Positions 38,252-46,123 of a DNA stretch of 64,000 nucleotides are shown here, in pieces. The DNA comes from Gallionellaceae bacterium. Lineage in GTDB: Bacteria > Pseudomonadota > Gammaproteobacteria > Burkholderiales > Gallionellaceae. Location of the stretch: the NCBI GenBank assembly GCA_006218055.1, contig VBWD01000018.1:27507-91506 (forward strand), given 5' to 3'. Position 1 is the first letter of the stretch, and each line of letters begins with the position of its first letter. The notes beneath the pieces were generated by a model that was not told the origin of the DNA, did no database searches, and worked only from the letters and a program-made list of their open reading frames with translations. The position numbers were made by a program, and so were the translations under genes.

Positions 38252-38929
38252 TCACTCCAATACTCCGCACAAACTCTCGCAAGGGATGCCGTCCTTGTTG
38301 GTATCTAATCTTTTTTCGCCACACACCGTCAGGTAAAAATGTGCCTCGTCACAGGTCACCATCTGTGAGCAATAGCTCTTCTTGCCGCAAGCAAGCGTGC
38401 CGAATCTCTCCGGCTTCTGAGTTTGTGGCTGTGCCTTGCGCTGCTGCTGATGCCTGTACTTTGTGGGTTCTGCTGGGTGTAGCTTGCGCCACTGCGAAGG
38501 CTGCTGCGGGTTCGCTTCATGCCACAAGCCGCGCTTTGCTTGTTGCGCTTCATTCTGTAGTTTGACGTAGGCATGCCCCTCTCTCGAACGCGAAGAGGCC
38601 CACGCCATGCCGCGCCGCACTTGCTCTTCGTTCACATTGATATCGCCGATGCTGATGAGCGCGATGGTGCGTCCGAATTTATCCACAGCTTTGCTTTCCA
38701 CATGGACGACCTTGCCACCGATGAGCGACTGCAATGATTCACGCGACTGCGGGCCGAAGGATTGGTCTTTCTCTGGCGCGTCGATATTCACCAGCCTGAG
38801 CTTTGCTTTGAATGGTCCAGTTTTGACGAACACGGTGTCGCCATCCATCACCGTCAGCACTTTGGCCTCGAACGATTCTGCCTGTGCGTTCAGTGCAACG
38901 AGAGCGAACAGTGCGGCGAGGAATCTCAA
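38252..38929 (-). CDS. Secreted thermonuclease-like (SNase) protein with Excalibur domain
   Basis: A 225-residue exported nuclease. The signal peptide is [17 protein letters not shown]. The SNase fold reads VMDGDTVFVKTG with RLVNIDAPE, then GRTIALISI and NVNEEQVRRGMAW, with the Arg/Glu residues of the staphylococcal-nuclease active site. A Gln/Lys-rich linker follows, then a C-terminal Excalibur motif (CDEAHFYLTVC to DTNKDGIPCESLC), which binds calcium. I chose a TTG start at 38929, preceded by GAGG and just after the pgpA stop, because it gives a clean signal peptide; longer in-frame starts overlap pgpA. Confidence 0.85.
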   Translation of the reverse strand: MRFLAALFALVALNAQAESFEAKVLTVMDGDTVFVKTGPFKAKLRLVNIDAPEKDQSFGPQSRESLQSLIGGKVVHVESKAVDKFGRTIALISIGDINVNEEQVRRGMAWASSRSREGHAYVKLQNEAQQAKRGLWHEANPQQPSQWRKLHPAEPTKYRHQQQRKAQPQTQKPERFGTLACGKKSYCSQMVTCDEAHFYLTVCGEKRLDTNKDGIPCESLCGVLE

Positions 38930-38936
38930 GGTCGCC

Positions 38937-39443
38937 TCAAGTGAGCGCGATCTTGATGACCGCGAGACACAGCAAGGCGTAGCCCGCCGCCAGCAGGTCA
39001 TCGAACATCACACCCAAACCGCCATGCCAATGCGAATCGAAATGGCGGATGGGTTGCGGCTTGACGATATCGAAGAAGCGGAACAACGAGAAGGCGAGTA
39101 CCTGCCACAGAAATCCTTCTGGTGTGAAGAACAGCACCAACAGAAACGCAACGATCTCATCCCACACGATGCCGCCGTAGTCGCCAACACCCAGTTCTTT
39201 GCCTGTCTTGTCGCACACCCATACGCCGATGGCAAACGCCCAGATGAGGACGAACAGGAACATGGCATCACTCAAGCGCGGCGCCAAATACCAATACATA
39301 GGGAAAGCGACCAGCGTACCCGCTGTGCCCGGCCCCTTCTTCACCAGACCTGCGCCAAAACCAAATGAGAGCAGATGTGCAGGATGGCTGAACAAGAATT
39401 TCCAGCTTGGCTGGATCTTCAACTCGTCATGCGAAGTGGTCAT
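38937..39443 (-). CDS. pgpA: Phosphatidylglycerophosphatase A
   Basis: A 168-residue membrane phosphatase that converts phosphatidylglycerophosphate to phosphatidylglycerol. It has the PgpA signature GLVKKGPGTAGTLVAFP, WDEIVAF and FFDIVKPQPIRHFDSHWHGGLGVMFDDLLAA, with the catalytic Asp residues. The ATG at 39443 starts inside the end of thiL (17-base overlap), so thiL and pgpA are likely co-translated. Confidence 0.96.
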   Translation of the reverse strand: MTTSHDELKIQPSWKFLFSHPAHLLSFGFGAGLVKKGPGTAGTLVAFPMYWYLAPRLSDAMFLFVLIWAFAIGVWVCDKTGKELGVGDYGGIVWDEIVAFLLVLFFTPEGFLWQVLAFSLFRFFDIVKPQPIRHFDSHWHGGLGVMFDDLLAAGYALLCLAVIKIALT

Positions 39444-40467
39444 ATCCGCCTTTCTCAATCTGCATCTCCTTGCCCTCCCCATCGCGCACCACACATCCAA
39501 GCTCTGCCTTGATGTGGCCGATGCGCGTGAGTGGGAATTTGAGTTGTTCGGCGAGCGCCATCAACACATCGCGCTGATTTTCAGGTGCAGTGAAACAGAG
39601 TTCGTAATCGTCACCGCCCGCCAGCGCACATTGTTGTGCGACGTCTTTTTCGACACCGTCATCCACGATGGGGAGCGCTTCGACCTCGATCTCCGCGCCG
39701 ACATGCGAGCATTCCAATATGTGTCCAAGGTCGGCGTGTAGCCCATCCGAAATATCAATCGCGCTGTTGGCGATACCGCGTAACGCCAAACCCAAAGACA
39801 CGCGCGGCTGCGGCTGATGCAAGGCCTTGAGGCATTCGTCGCGCACCTCGCCGTAGAATTTGAATTTGCCTTGCAAGTTCGCCAAGCCGAGTGCGGCTTG
39901 CCCCAACTTGCCCGACACCCAGATGTCGTCACCCACTTTGGCTCCATCGCGGCGCAAGGCTTTGCCGCGCGGCACTTCGCCCATGATGGTGACGCATAGA
40001 TTGAGGGGGCCGCGCGTGGTGTCGCCTCCGATGAGTTCGACGCCGTTGTCATCCGCCAAGGCGAAGAAGCCTTCGCTGAAACGCCGCAACCATTCTTCAT
40101 CGATAGTGGGTTTAGATGCGCATAGCGCTTCGTTTGTCCCATCGCCCTCTGGGAGAGGGTTAGGGTGAGGGAGTTCAGAGCACGCTTCACCGCTCTGAGC
40201 GAAAGGCAATGAAAGTGACAGCGTCGCCCAGCGCGGCACAGCCCCCATCGCCGCCAGATCGGACAGATTCACCGCGAGTGTCTTGTGACCCAGTTGGAAA
40301 GCGTCCGCATTTGGCAAAAAGTGCGTGCCGCTCACCAACATATCGGTGGAGATCGCCAGCACTTTGCCTTCGGTTATCTTTAGAAGGGCAGCATCATCAC
40401 CCACACCGAGTTCCGCACTCGGCGTGGGGCGGGTGAAATATTTTCTAATGAGATCGAATTCCGACAT
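39427..40467 (-). CDS. thiL: Thiamine-monophosphate kinase with in-frame repeat insertion
   Basis: A 346-residue enzyme that phosphorylates thiamine monophosphate to the cofactor thiamine pyrophosphate. It has FDLIRKYF at the start, GDDAALL, STDMLVSGTHF, GGDTTRGP and ISDGLHADLGH. E. coli ThiL is 325 residues. About 30 extra residues sit at 88-120 between LSLPFA and DEEWLRRFSEGF, including PHPNPLPEGDGTNEALCASK, encoded by a palindromic repeat shared with other loci here. The insertion lies in a surface loop by position, but an effect on activity cannot be ruled out. Confidence 0.96.
   Translation of the reverse strand: MSEFDLIRKYFTRPTPSAELGVGDDAALLKITEGKVLAISTDMLVSGTHFLPNADAFQLGHKTLAVNLSDLAAMGAVPRWATLSLSLPFAQSGEACSELPHPNPLPEGDGTNEALCASKPTIDEEWLRRFSEGFFALADDNGVELIGGDTTRGPLNLCVTIMGEVPRGKALRRDGAKVGDDIWVSGKLGQAALGLANLQGKFKFYGEVRDECLKALHQPQPRVSLGLALRGIANSAIDISDGLHADLGHILECSHVGAEIEVEALPIVDDGVEKDVAQQCALAGGDDYELCFTAPENQRDVLMALAEQLKFPLTRIGHIKAELGCVVRDGEGKEMQIEKGGYDHFA
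40120..40173. repeat. GC-rich palindromic repeat copy 3, inside thiL
   Basis: GCATAGCGCTTCGTTTG, then TCCC...CCCTCTGGGAGAGGG and TTAGGGTGAGGG. The first 17 bases match 15 of 17 in the intergenic copy at 41416, and the palindrome follows in the same order. On the minus strand it encodes PHPNPLPEGDGTNEAL within ThiL. Confidence 0.82.
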
Positions 40468-40489
40468 GCGTCAAAACCGAATCGGATGA

Positions 40490-40942
40490 TTACTTGGCTT
40501 TGACTTCGACTGCGCGGACTTGCGCCGCCAGTTTGTCGAGCACGCCATTGACGAACTTGTGGCCGTCACTACCGCCAAAGGTTTTCGCCAGCTCTACCGC
40601 CTCGTTGATGACAACGCGATACGGCACTTCAGGTTGATGGATCAATTCATACGCGCCCAACAACAGCACGGAGAACTCGACAGGGCTCAATTCTTTGACA
40701 GGGCGATCCAGGTGCGGTGCGAGTTGCTCGGCCAGATTCTCATTTTCCGCGATGACACCACGCAGCAATTGGCTAAATAGTTCCAAGTCATAACGCCCGA
40801 TGCTCTTTTCCGAGAGGGTCGCCTTCTCGATCAACGATGCGGGCTTCTCAGACAGCCGCCATTCATACACTCCCTGCATCGCCAATTCGCGTGCTCGATG
40901 ACGCAAGCTCTTCGCGGGTGTCACTGTTTTGTTCTCGCTCAT
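40490..40942 (-). CDS. nusB: Transcription antitermination protein NusB
   Basis: A 150-residue all-helical protein: [50 protein letters not shown], then [18 protein letters not shown]. NusB with NusE (S10) binds boxA RNA for rRNA antitermination. The start overlaps the ribH stop by four bases; ribH-nusB linkage is common in bacteria. Confidence 0.98.
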   Translation of the reverse strand: MSENKTVTPAKSLRHRARELAMQGVYEWRLSEKPASLIEKATLSEKSIGRYDLELFSQLLRGVIAENENLAEQLAPHLDRPVKELSPVEFSVLLLGAYELIHQPEVPYRVVINEAVELAKTFGGSDGHKFVNGVLDKLAAQVRAVEVKAK

Positions 40943-41397
40943 GCGATCTCTTTCAGGAGATTGACCATTTCGATCGCGACTAGCGCCGCTTCTGCACCTT
41001 TGATGTTCATACGCACTTCGGCTTGCTCATCCGTATCCGTGGTAAGAATGGCATTGGCGACGGGAACACCGCTGTGCAGTTGCACCTCGCCCACACCGCG
41101 CGCTGACTCGTTGCACACGATCTCGAAATGGAAGGTGTCACCACGGATGACGGCGCCCAAAGCAATAAGCGCATCGAACTTGCCCGACTGCGCCATTGTT
41201 TGCAACACCAGCGGTATCTCCAGCGCACCGGGCACCGTCGCCAGTGAGATGTCGTCCTCTCTCACGCCGCTCTTCACAAGCTGCATGCAGCAAGAGGCCA
41301 ACAAGCCTTCGCAAACGGTCGGATTGAAACGACTCTGCACGATACCGATGCGCATGCCTTTGCCATTCAGGTTCTTTTCGATCTCTCTCATAGTCAT
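40939..41397 (-). CDS. ribH: 6,7-dimethyl-8-ribityllumazine synthase
   Basis: A 152-residue lumazine synthase, which joins the pyrimidine and the dihydroxybutanone phosphate in riboflavin synthesis. It has [28 protein letters not shown] and [20 protein letters not shown]. The protein forms icosahedral or pentameric shells in the family. An ATG six bases further on is also possible. Upstream lies a palindromic repeat copy. Confidence 0.98.
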   Translation of the reverse strand: MTMREIEKNLNGKGMRIGIVQSRFNPTVCEGLLASCCMQLVKSGVREDDISLATVPGALEIPLVLQTMAQSGKFDALIALGAVIRGDTFHFEIVCNESARGVGEVQLHSGVPVANAILTTDTDEQAEVRMNIKGAEAALVAIEMVNLLKEIA

Positions 41398-41415
41398 TCC
41401 CTAATTGTAAAACTC

Positions 41416-41461
41416 GCGTAGCGATTCGTTTGCCCCCTCTCCCTCCGGGGGAGGGTTGGGC
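41416..41461. repeat. GC-rich palindromic repeat copy 4, between ribB and ribH
   Basis: GCGTAGCGATTCGTTTG, then CCCC and CTCTCCCTCCGGGGGAGGG. It shares the leading 17-base block and palindrome order with the copy inside thiL. Read on the minus strand it would give NPPPEGEGANESLR, the same register as the ThiL insertion. It lies in the 88-base gap after ribB and before ribH. Confidence 0.82.
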
Positions 41462-41485
41462 GCACGCCACTGTTGTATTGCACCC

Positions 41486-42592
41486 TTACTTAACTGCCGC
41501 GTTAGCAGAACAGTAACTGACAACTTCCAATCCAAAGCCCGCCATGCTCGGCATCTTGCGCGGCGTAGCGATCAGACACATCTTGCCAACACCGATGTCG
41601 CGCAATATCTGCGCTCCAATGCCGTAACTCTTTGGATCCCACTTGGCCGCCTGCTGACCGGAGTGGGTATCCAATGCGCGCGCGAGCAAGGCCTGCGGGG
41701 TCTCATCCTGATGCATCAACACCAACACTCCGCTAGATGCCGCGCTGATCTTGTTCAGGGCATCGTGCACGCTGGTGCTCTTGTCGAAACTGGCCTGCTC
41801 CATGAAGTCCATCACGGACAAAGGCTCATGCACGCGCACCAGCGTCTCAAATTCAGGCTGGATATCACCTTTGACCAATGCCAGATGCGTGCGCTGCGTG
41901 CTCTTGTCCGAGTAAGCGAACAACTCAAACTCGCCGTAAGCCGTCTGCACTGTACGTTGTCCAACGCGCTCGACCAGCGTCTCGTTATGGATGCGGTATT
42001 CAATAAGGTCGGCAATGGTGCCTATCTTCAAGCCATGCTGTTTGGCGAATGGAATGAGATCGGGCAGACGCGCCATCTCGCCATCTTCCTTCAATATCTC
42101 GCATATGACCGCCGCCGGCGTCACCCCGGCCAGTTGTGCCAAGTCACAACCGGCTTCGGTATGGCCTGCTCGCACCAACACGCCACCGTCACGCGCCATC
42201 AAGGGAAAGATGTGGCCGGGCTGCACGATGTCAGAAGGTTTTGCATTCTTATGGGCTGCCGCCAGCACGGTACGCGCACGATCCGCCGCCGAGATGCCGG
42301 TGGTGACCCCCGTTGCCGCTTCGATACTCAAGGTGAAGTTGGTCGCTAATGGCAACCCGTTCTCTCGCACCATCAATGGCAGGTCGAGCTGCTTGCAATG
42401 CGCCTGCGTCAACGTGAGGCAGATCAAGCCGCGCGCATGCTTGGCCATGAAGTTGATCATCTCCGGTGTGGCAAATTCTGCCGCGAACACGAGGTCGCCT
42501 TCATTCTCGCGGTCTTCTTCGTCTACCAGCACGACCATACGGCCGGCGCGTATCTCTTCGATGATCTCTGTGATCGGTGCGACATCTGTCAT
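41486..42592 (-). CDS. ribB: 3,4-dihydroxy-2-butanone-4-phosphate synthase with degenerate GTP cyclohydrolase II domain (RibBX)
   Basis: A 368-residue fusion. The N-terminal RibB domain is intact (VVLVDEEDRENEGDL, GHIFPLMARDGGVLVRAGHTEAGCDL, and the ribulose phosphate-binding residues). It makes the four-carbon unit of riboflavin. The C-terminal half has the RibA-like fold, but the expected zinc/catalytic motif after VRVHEPL (normally Cys-rich, GSxRCDCG) is missing: it reads VRVHEPLSVMDFMEQASFD, with no cysteines. So GTP cyclohydrolase II activity is unlikely, and a separate RibA is needed. Similar RibBX fusions are known in other proteobacteria. Start and neighbours: overlaps the ribE stop (ATGA). 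Confidence 0.95.
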   Translation of the reverse strand: MTDVAPITEIIEEIRAGRMVVLVDEEDRENEGDLVFAAEFATPEMINFMAKHARGLICLTLTQAHCKQLDLPLMVRENGLPLATNFTLSIEAATGVTTGISAADRARTVLAAAHKNAKPSDIVQPGHIFPLMARDGGVLVRAGHTEAGCDLAQLAGVTPAAVICEILKEDGEMARLPDLIPFAKQHGLKIGTIADLIEYRIHNETLVERVGQRTVQTAYGEFELFAYSDKSTQRTHLALVKGDIQPEFETLVRVHEPLSVMDFMEQASFDKSTSVHDALNKISAASSGVLVLMHQDETPQALLARALDTHSGQQAAKWDPKSYGIGAQILRDIGVGKMCLIATPRKMPSMAGFGLEVVSYCSANAAVK

Positions 42593-43194
42593 TTCGATTG
42601 CTCTTTCTCTGCTTGCAGCATGCGTTCCACATAACGTGCGATGAGGTCTATCTCCAGATTCACGCGCACACCCGTTTTCAATTCATTTAATGTCGTCACT
42701 TCCAGCGTATGCGGGATCAGGTTCACTTCGAACTCATGACCCGCCACACGATTCACCGTGAGGCTCACCCCATTGATGGTGATCGAACCTTTAGTCGCGA
42801 TGTATTTGGAAAGCACCTGCGGCGCACGCACCACCAAACGCCAGCTCTCGCCGATGTCGTTGAACGCGACCACCTCGCCCACACCATCCACATGCCCGCT
42901 CACCAGATGCCCGCCCAATCTGTCGGACAGGCGCAACGCTTTCTCAAGGTTGACATGCTTGCCCTTCTCTTGCAAACCCGTCGTGCAATTCAAAGTCTCG
43001 CGTGAAACATCGACGATGAAGTCGTTGCCGACTATTTCGATGACCGTCAGGCACACGCCATTCACCGCGATGCTGTCACCGATCTCGACATCATCCAAAC
43101 CAAGCACTTCGGTCGCAATCATGATGCGTAATCCACCATCCCTGTCTTGCACAGATTTGATGAGTCCTGCGTCTGCGATGATTCCACTAAACAT
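42589..43194 (-). CDS. ribE: Riboflavin synthase alpha chain
   Basis: A 201-residue protein with the two tandem lumazine-binding repeats. Repeat 1 reads [12 protein letters not shown] to GDSIAVNGVCLTV. Repeat 2 reads GHLVSGHVDGVGEV to GSITINGVSLTV. It dismutates two lumazines to riboflavin. It starts eight bases within the ribD stop region, giving tight coupling with ribD. Confidence 0.97.
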   Translation of the reverse strand: MFSGIIADAGLIKSVQDRDGGLRIMIATEVLGLDDVEIGDSIAVNGVCLTVIEIVGNDFIVDVSRETLNCTTGLQEKGKHVNLEKALRLSDRLGGHLVSGHVDGVGEVVAFNDIGESWRLVVRAPQVLSKYIATKGSITINGVSLTVNRVAGHEFEVNLIPHTLEVTTLNELKTGVRVNLEIDLIARYVERMLQAEKEQSK

Positions 43195-44278
43195 GTCTTA
43201 CCCTCGCTGTGATTCGAATGTCGTTCCCGACATGGCGCACGTCCTGCCACGTCAACGCTACTCGTTGCTCCAATTGCGTCAATTCACCCAGATTCGCCAA
43301 GCCGCGTGCCGCATCGCCCAACAATTGCGGTGCGAGATACAGCACCAACTCATCGACCAAGCCTGCGCTCAGCAAAGCGCCATTCAGGGTCTTGCCTGCT
43401 TCCACCAGCACTTCGTTGATGCCACGCTTGGCTAAATCGCTCAATACCGCGGAGAGAGGCAACCCGCCTTCTACTCGTTGCATCAACGACACGTCAGCAC
43501 CACATTCACGTATTGCATTTTGCTTCGCCGCATCTGTCGAAGCGGTATAGACCAGCAGATTCCCGCCCTGCAAAATTTTTGCATCAGGCGAGATGCGCAG
43601 ATCGGTATCAAGCACCACGCGCAAAGGCTGGCGCACCACATCAGCACCACGCACATTGAGCTGGGGATCATCCGCCAACACAGTGCCAACACCTGTGAGT
43701 ACCGCACAAGAACGTGCGCGCCACCGTTGCACATCTTGCCGCGCCGCATCGCTAGTGATCCATTTGCTTTGACCATTCGCCAACGCCGTTCGGCCGTCCA
43801 GACTCGCCGCGATCTTGCTACGCACCCAAGGCATGTCGTGCGTCATGCGCGAAACGAAACCGACATTAAGCTCGCGCGCCGCCATTTCCATCAAACCACA
43901 TTCGACCTCGATGCCCGCCGCTTGTAATTTGGCGAGGCCACGCCCCGCCACCAAGGGGTTCGGGTCTTGCATCGCGACCACTATGCGCTTTACACCTGCG
44001 GCAATCAGCGCATCTGCACAAGGCGGTGTACGTCCGTGGTGACTGCAAGGCTCTAAGGTGACATAGGCTGTCGCACCTCGAGCAGTCTTACCTGCTGCTC
44101 GCAAGGCATGCACTTCGGCATGTGGTTCGCCCGCACGCTCATGCCAACCTTCTCCGATGTTCTTTCCATCTTTGACCAACACACAACCGACGCGCGGATT
44201 AGGCGAGGTCGTATGCAAGCCACGTTCTGCCAGTTGCAACGCACGCGCCATCCAAGCTGCGTCGGCCGTAAGCGTCAT
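43187..44278 (-). CDS. ribD: Bifunctional riboflavin deaminase/reductase RibD
   Basis: A 363-residue two-domain enzyme. The N-terminal deaminase has zinc ligands in PHAEVHALR and [12 protein letters not shown]. The C-terminal reductase uses the core [19 protein letters not shown] and the [17 protein letters not shown] region. It carries out steps two and three of riboflavin synthesis from GTP. The ATG overlaps the nrdR stop (ATGA). Together with ribE, ribB and ribH it makes a near-complete riboflavin run; only a ribA is missing. Confidence 0.98.
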   Translation of the reverse strand: MTLTADAAWMARALQLAERGLHTTSPNPRVGCVLVKDGKNIGEGWHERAGEPHAEVHALRAAGKTARGATAYVTLEPCSHHGRTPPCADALIAAGVKRIVVAMQDPNPLVAGRGLAKLQAAGIEVECGLMEMAARELNVGFVSRMTHDMPWVRSKIAASLDGRTALANGQSKWITSDAARQDVQRWRARSCAVLTGVGTVLADDPQLNVRGADVVRQPLRVVLDTDLRISPDAKILQGGNLLVYTASTDAAKQNAIRECGADVSLMQRVEGGLPLSAVLSDLAKRGINEVLVEAGKTLNGALLSAGLVDELVLYLAPQLLGDAARGLANLGELTQLEQRVALTWQDVRHVGNDIRITARVRHV

Positions 44279-44757
44279 GATAGATCTGGCTTACGACGCC
44301 GCGCCGGTGACTTGCGCACCGCATCCACCGCATCGGTGAAGTCGTCCACGTCTTGGAAACTTTTATACACGGATGCAAAGCGGATATAAGCGACCTTATC
44401 CAGCTTCAACAACTCCTTCATCACCATCTCACCGATCTGGCGCGAACCGATCTCGCGCTCACCGAAAGCAAACACCTTCTGCGTGATGTGATCGATAGCG
44501 ACGTCGACCAGCTCGGTCGGCACCGGACGCTTATGCAAGGCGCGATTGAAACTGGTGCGCAACTTCTCTTCGTCGAACTCACTGCGCATGCCGTTCTGCT
44601 TGACCACCTGCGGCATACGCAACTCCACCATTTCATAGGTGGTAAAGCGTTTGTCGCACGACAGGCAGCGGCGGCGGCGGCGGATGCTGTCGCCCTCGTC
44701 GTTCAGCCGTGTATCGACGACTTGAGTGTCGGGATGTTTACAGAAAGGGCATTTCAT
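44275..44757 (-). CDS. nrdR: Transcriptional repressor NrdR
   Basis: A 160-residue regulator of ribonucleotide reductase genes. The N-terminal zinc ribbon reads [17 protein letters not shown] to [12 protein letters not shown]. An ATP-cone follows (about 50-140), binding ATP/dATP and setting oligomerisation. NrdR binds NrdR boxes upstream of nrd operons; no nrd gene lies in the window. It leads the riboflavin run, a conserved glyA-nrdR-ribD order in betaproteobacteria. Confidence 0.98.
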   Translation of the reverse strand: MKCPFCKHPDTQVVDTRLNDEGDSIRRRRRCLSCDKRFTTYEMVELRMPQVVKQNGMRSEFDEEKLRTSFNRALHKRPVPTELVDVAIDHITQKVFAFGEREIGSRQIGEMVMKELLKLDKVAYIRFASVYKSFQDVDDFTDAVDAVRKSPARRRKPDLS

Positions 44758-44763
44758 AATCGG

Positions 44764-44840
44764 GAAGTGTAAAGGGAGAAGAGTGAATGGCAGGATTCGG
44801 CTTTTACCCTTCTCCCTTCCCTCTTCTCCCTTCTCACTTT
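44764..44840. repeat. Inverted repeat and polypyrimidine tract between glyA and nrdR
   Basis: Arms of about 20 bases at 44764-44783 and 44821-44840 are reverse complements apart from two or three positions. The second arm overlaps the glyA stop. The bases from 44801 onward are almost purely pyrimidine on the plus strand (CTTTTACCCTTCTCCC...). It can form a hairpin in glyA mRNA, without the U run of a terminator. Confidence 0.6.
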
Positions 44841-46002
44841 AGGCTCCGTACACCGGAAACTGCGTCGTCAGCTTCTTCACTTCACCGACCACACGTGTGA
44901 TCACCGCCTCATCGGTCGGCGCATCCAGCACGTCGGCGATGAGGTGAGCCAACTTCTCAGCTTCCAATTCTTTGAAGCCGCGTGTCGTCATCGCTGGCGA
45001 ACCGATGCGGATGCCGGAAGTGACGAAGGGTTTTTCTGGGTCATTGGGAATAGCGTTCTTATTCACCGTAATGTGAGCCTTGCCCAAAGCGGCTTCGGCA
45101 TCTGTCAACACTTTCGCCATCACACGTGCGTTGTCGATGACCTGCTTTTGATAAGCCTTGAATTCGCTGCTCGCCGCTTCTTTGAATGCCACTGCCTTGG
45201 CAGCGATGACGTGCATCAAGGGGCCGCCTTGCAATTGCGGGAAGATGGCCGAGTTCAATGCCTTCTCATGCTCCGCCTTAGCCAAGATCAAACCACCGCG
45301 CGGACCGCGCAATGTCTTGTGGGTGGTGGTCGTCACAAAGTCAGCGATGCCAACCGGGCTTGGGTAATAACCCGCTGCGATGAGACCCGCGTAGTGCGCC
45401 ATGTCCACGAACAGGTAAGCACCGACGCTATCGGCGATGGCGCGGAAGCGCTTCCAGTCGATGACCAGCGCGTAAGCTGAAGCACCCGCCACGATCATCT
45501 TGGGCTTGTGCTCATTCGCCAGACGCTGCACTTCGTCGTAGTCGATCTCTTCTTTGTCGTTGAGACCGTATTGGATGGCGTTGTACAGCTTGCCGCTGAT
45601 ATTCACCGTCGCACCGTGGGTCAAGTGACCACCATGCGCCAAGCTCATACCGAGGATGGTGTCGCCGGGTTTCAATACCGACACGTACACGCCTTGGTTT
45701 GCTTGCGAGCCAGAGTGCGGTTGCACGTTGGCATATTCCGCACCGAACAGCGCCTTTGCGCGATCGATCGCCAGTTGTTCGGCGATGTCGACATACTCGC
45801 AGCCACCGTAGTAACGCTTCGCAGGGTAACCTTCAGCATACTTGTTGGTGAGCTGGCTACCTTGCGCTTCCATCACCGCTGGGCTGGTGTAATTCTCAGA
45901 GGCGATCAACTCAATGTGATCTTCCTGACGAGTGTTTTCTTTTTGAATGGCGCCCCAAAGTTCGGGATCGACGACAGCGAGGGTGTTTTTACGCGAGAAC
46001 AT
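44839..46002 (-). CDS. glyA: Serine hydroxymethyltransferase with internal deletion
   Basis: A PLP enzyme converting serine and tetrahydrofolate to glycine and methylene-tetrahydrofolate. Most hallmarks are present: [20 protein letters not shown], the PLP lysine in [14 protein letters not shown], and the carboxylate-binding Arg in [11 protein letters not shown]. Length is 387 residues, against 417 in E. coli. The segment between ARVMAKVL and DAEAALG lacks about 28 residues, normally including the conserved GGTDxHLFLVDL strand. The frame is preserved across the junction near 45103-45108. Activity is therefore doubtful unless the part is dispensable. The ATG at 46002 matches the family start; a longer in-frame extension upstream is not glyA-like. 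Confidence 0.94.
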   Translation of the reverse strand: MFSRKNTLAVVDPELWGAIQKENTRQEDHIELIASENYTSPAVMEAQGSQLTNKYAEGYPAKRYYGGCEYVDIAEQLAIDRAKALFGAEYANVQPHSGSQANQGVYVSVLKPGDTILGMSLAHGGHLTHGATVNISGKLYNAIQYGLNDKEEIDYDEVQRLANEHKPKMIVAGASAYALVIDWKRFRAIADSVGAYLFVDMAHYAGLIAAGYYPSPVGIADFVTTTTHKTLRGPRGGLILAKAEHEKALNSAIFPQLQGGPLMHVIAAKAVAFKEAASSEFKAYQKQVIDNARVMAKVLTDAEAALGKAHITVNKNAIPNDPEKPFVTSGIRIGSPAMTTRGFKELEAEKLAHLIADVLDAPTDEAVITRVVGEVKKLTTQFPVYGA

Positions 46003-46035
46003 GACAAGCCTTCCGGATAAAGGTGAACAAAGAAA

Positions 46036-46050
46036 GGCGCGCATTTTATC
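46036..46050 (-). promoter_or_regulatory. Putative promoter box of glyA
   Basis: The minus strand reads GATAAAATGCGCGCC, with TAAAAT as candidate -10, about 40 bases before the glyA ATG. It matches the mlaF box at 14 of 15 positions. A clear -35 is not seen. Confidence 0.38.
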
Positions 46051-46074
46051 ACGGCAGGCCGCCGCGCCGCAGAC

Positions 46075-46102
46075 AAGAAAACGCCGCCCACATGGGGCGG
46101 CG
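46075..46102 (-). terminator. Rho-independent terminator of the LysM/FecR gene
   Basis: On the minus strand, CGCCGCCC, a CATGT loop and GGGCGGCG are followed by TTTTCTTGTC. It lies 20 bases after the LysM/FecR gene stop and before the glyA promoter. Confidence 0.87.
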
Positions 46103-46123
46103 AGGTGCGTTATAGGAAAGCGA

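Noticed and set aside
38607..39368. A 253-codon plus-strand frame opposite the SNase and pgpA genes
   Set aside because: Both opposing genes have complete catalytic motifs, while this frame has none.
41398..41485. FMN riboswitch in front of ribH or ribB
   Set aside because: The 88-base gap is filled by a repeat copy and shows none of the conserved RFN helices; the ribB start overlaps ribE.
41456..42349. A 297-codon plus-strand frame over ribB
   Set aside because: It is the shadow of the RibB coding strand; translation is His/Gln/Arg-rich without family signal.
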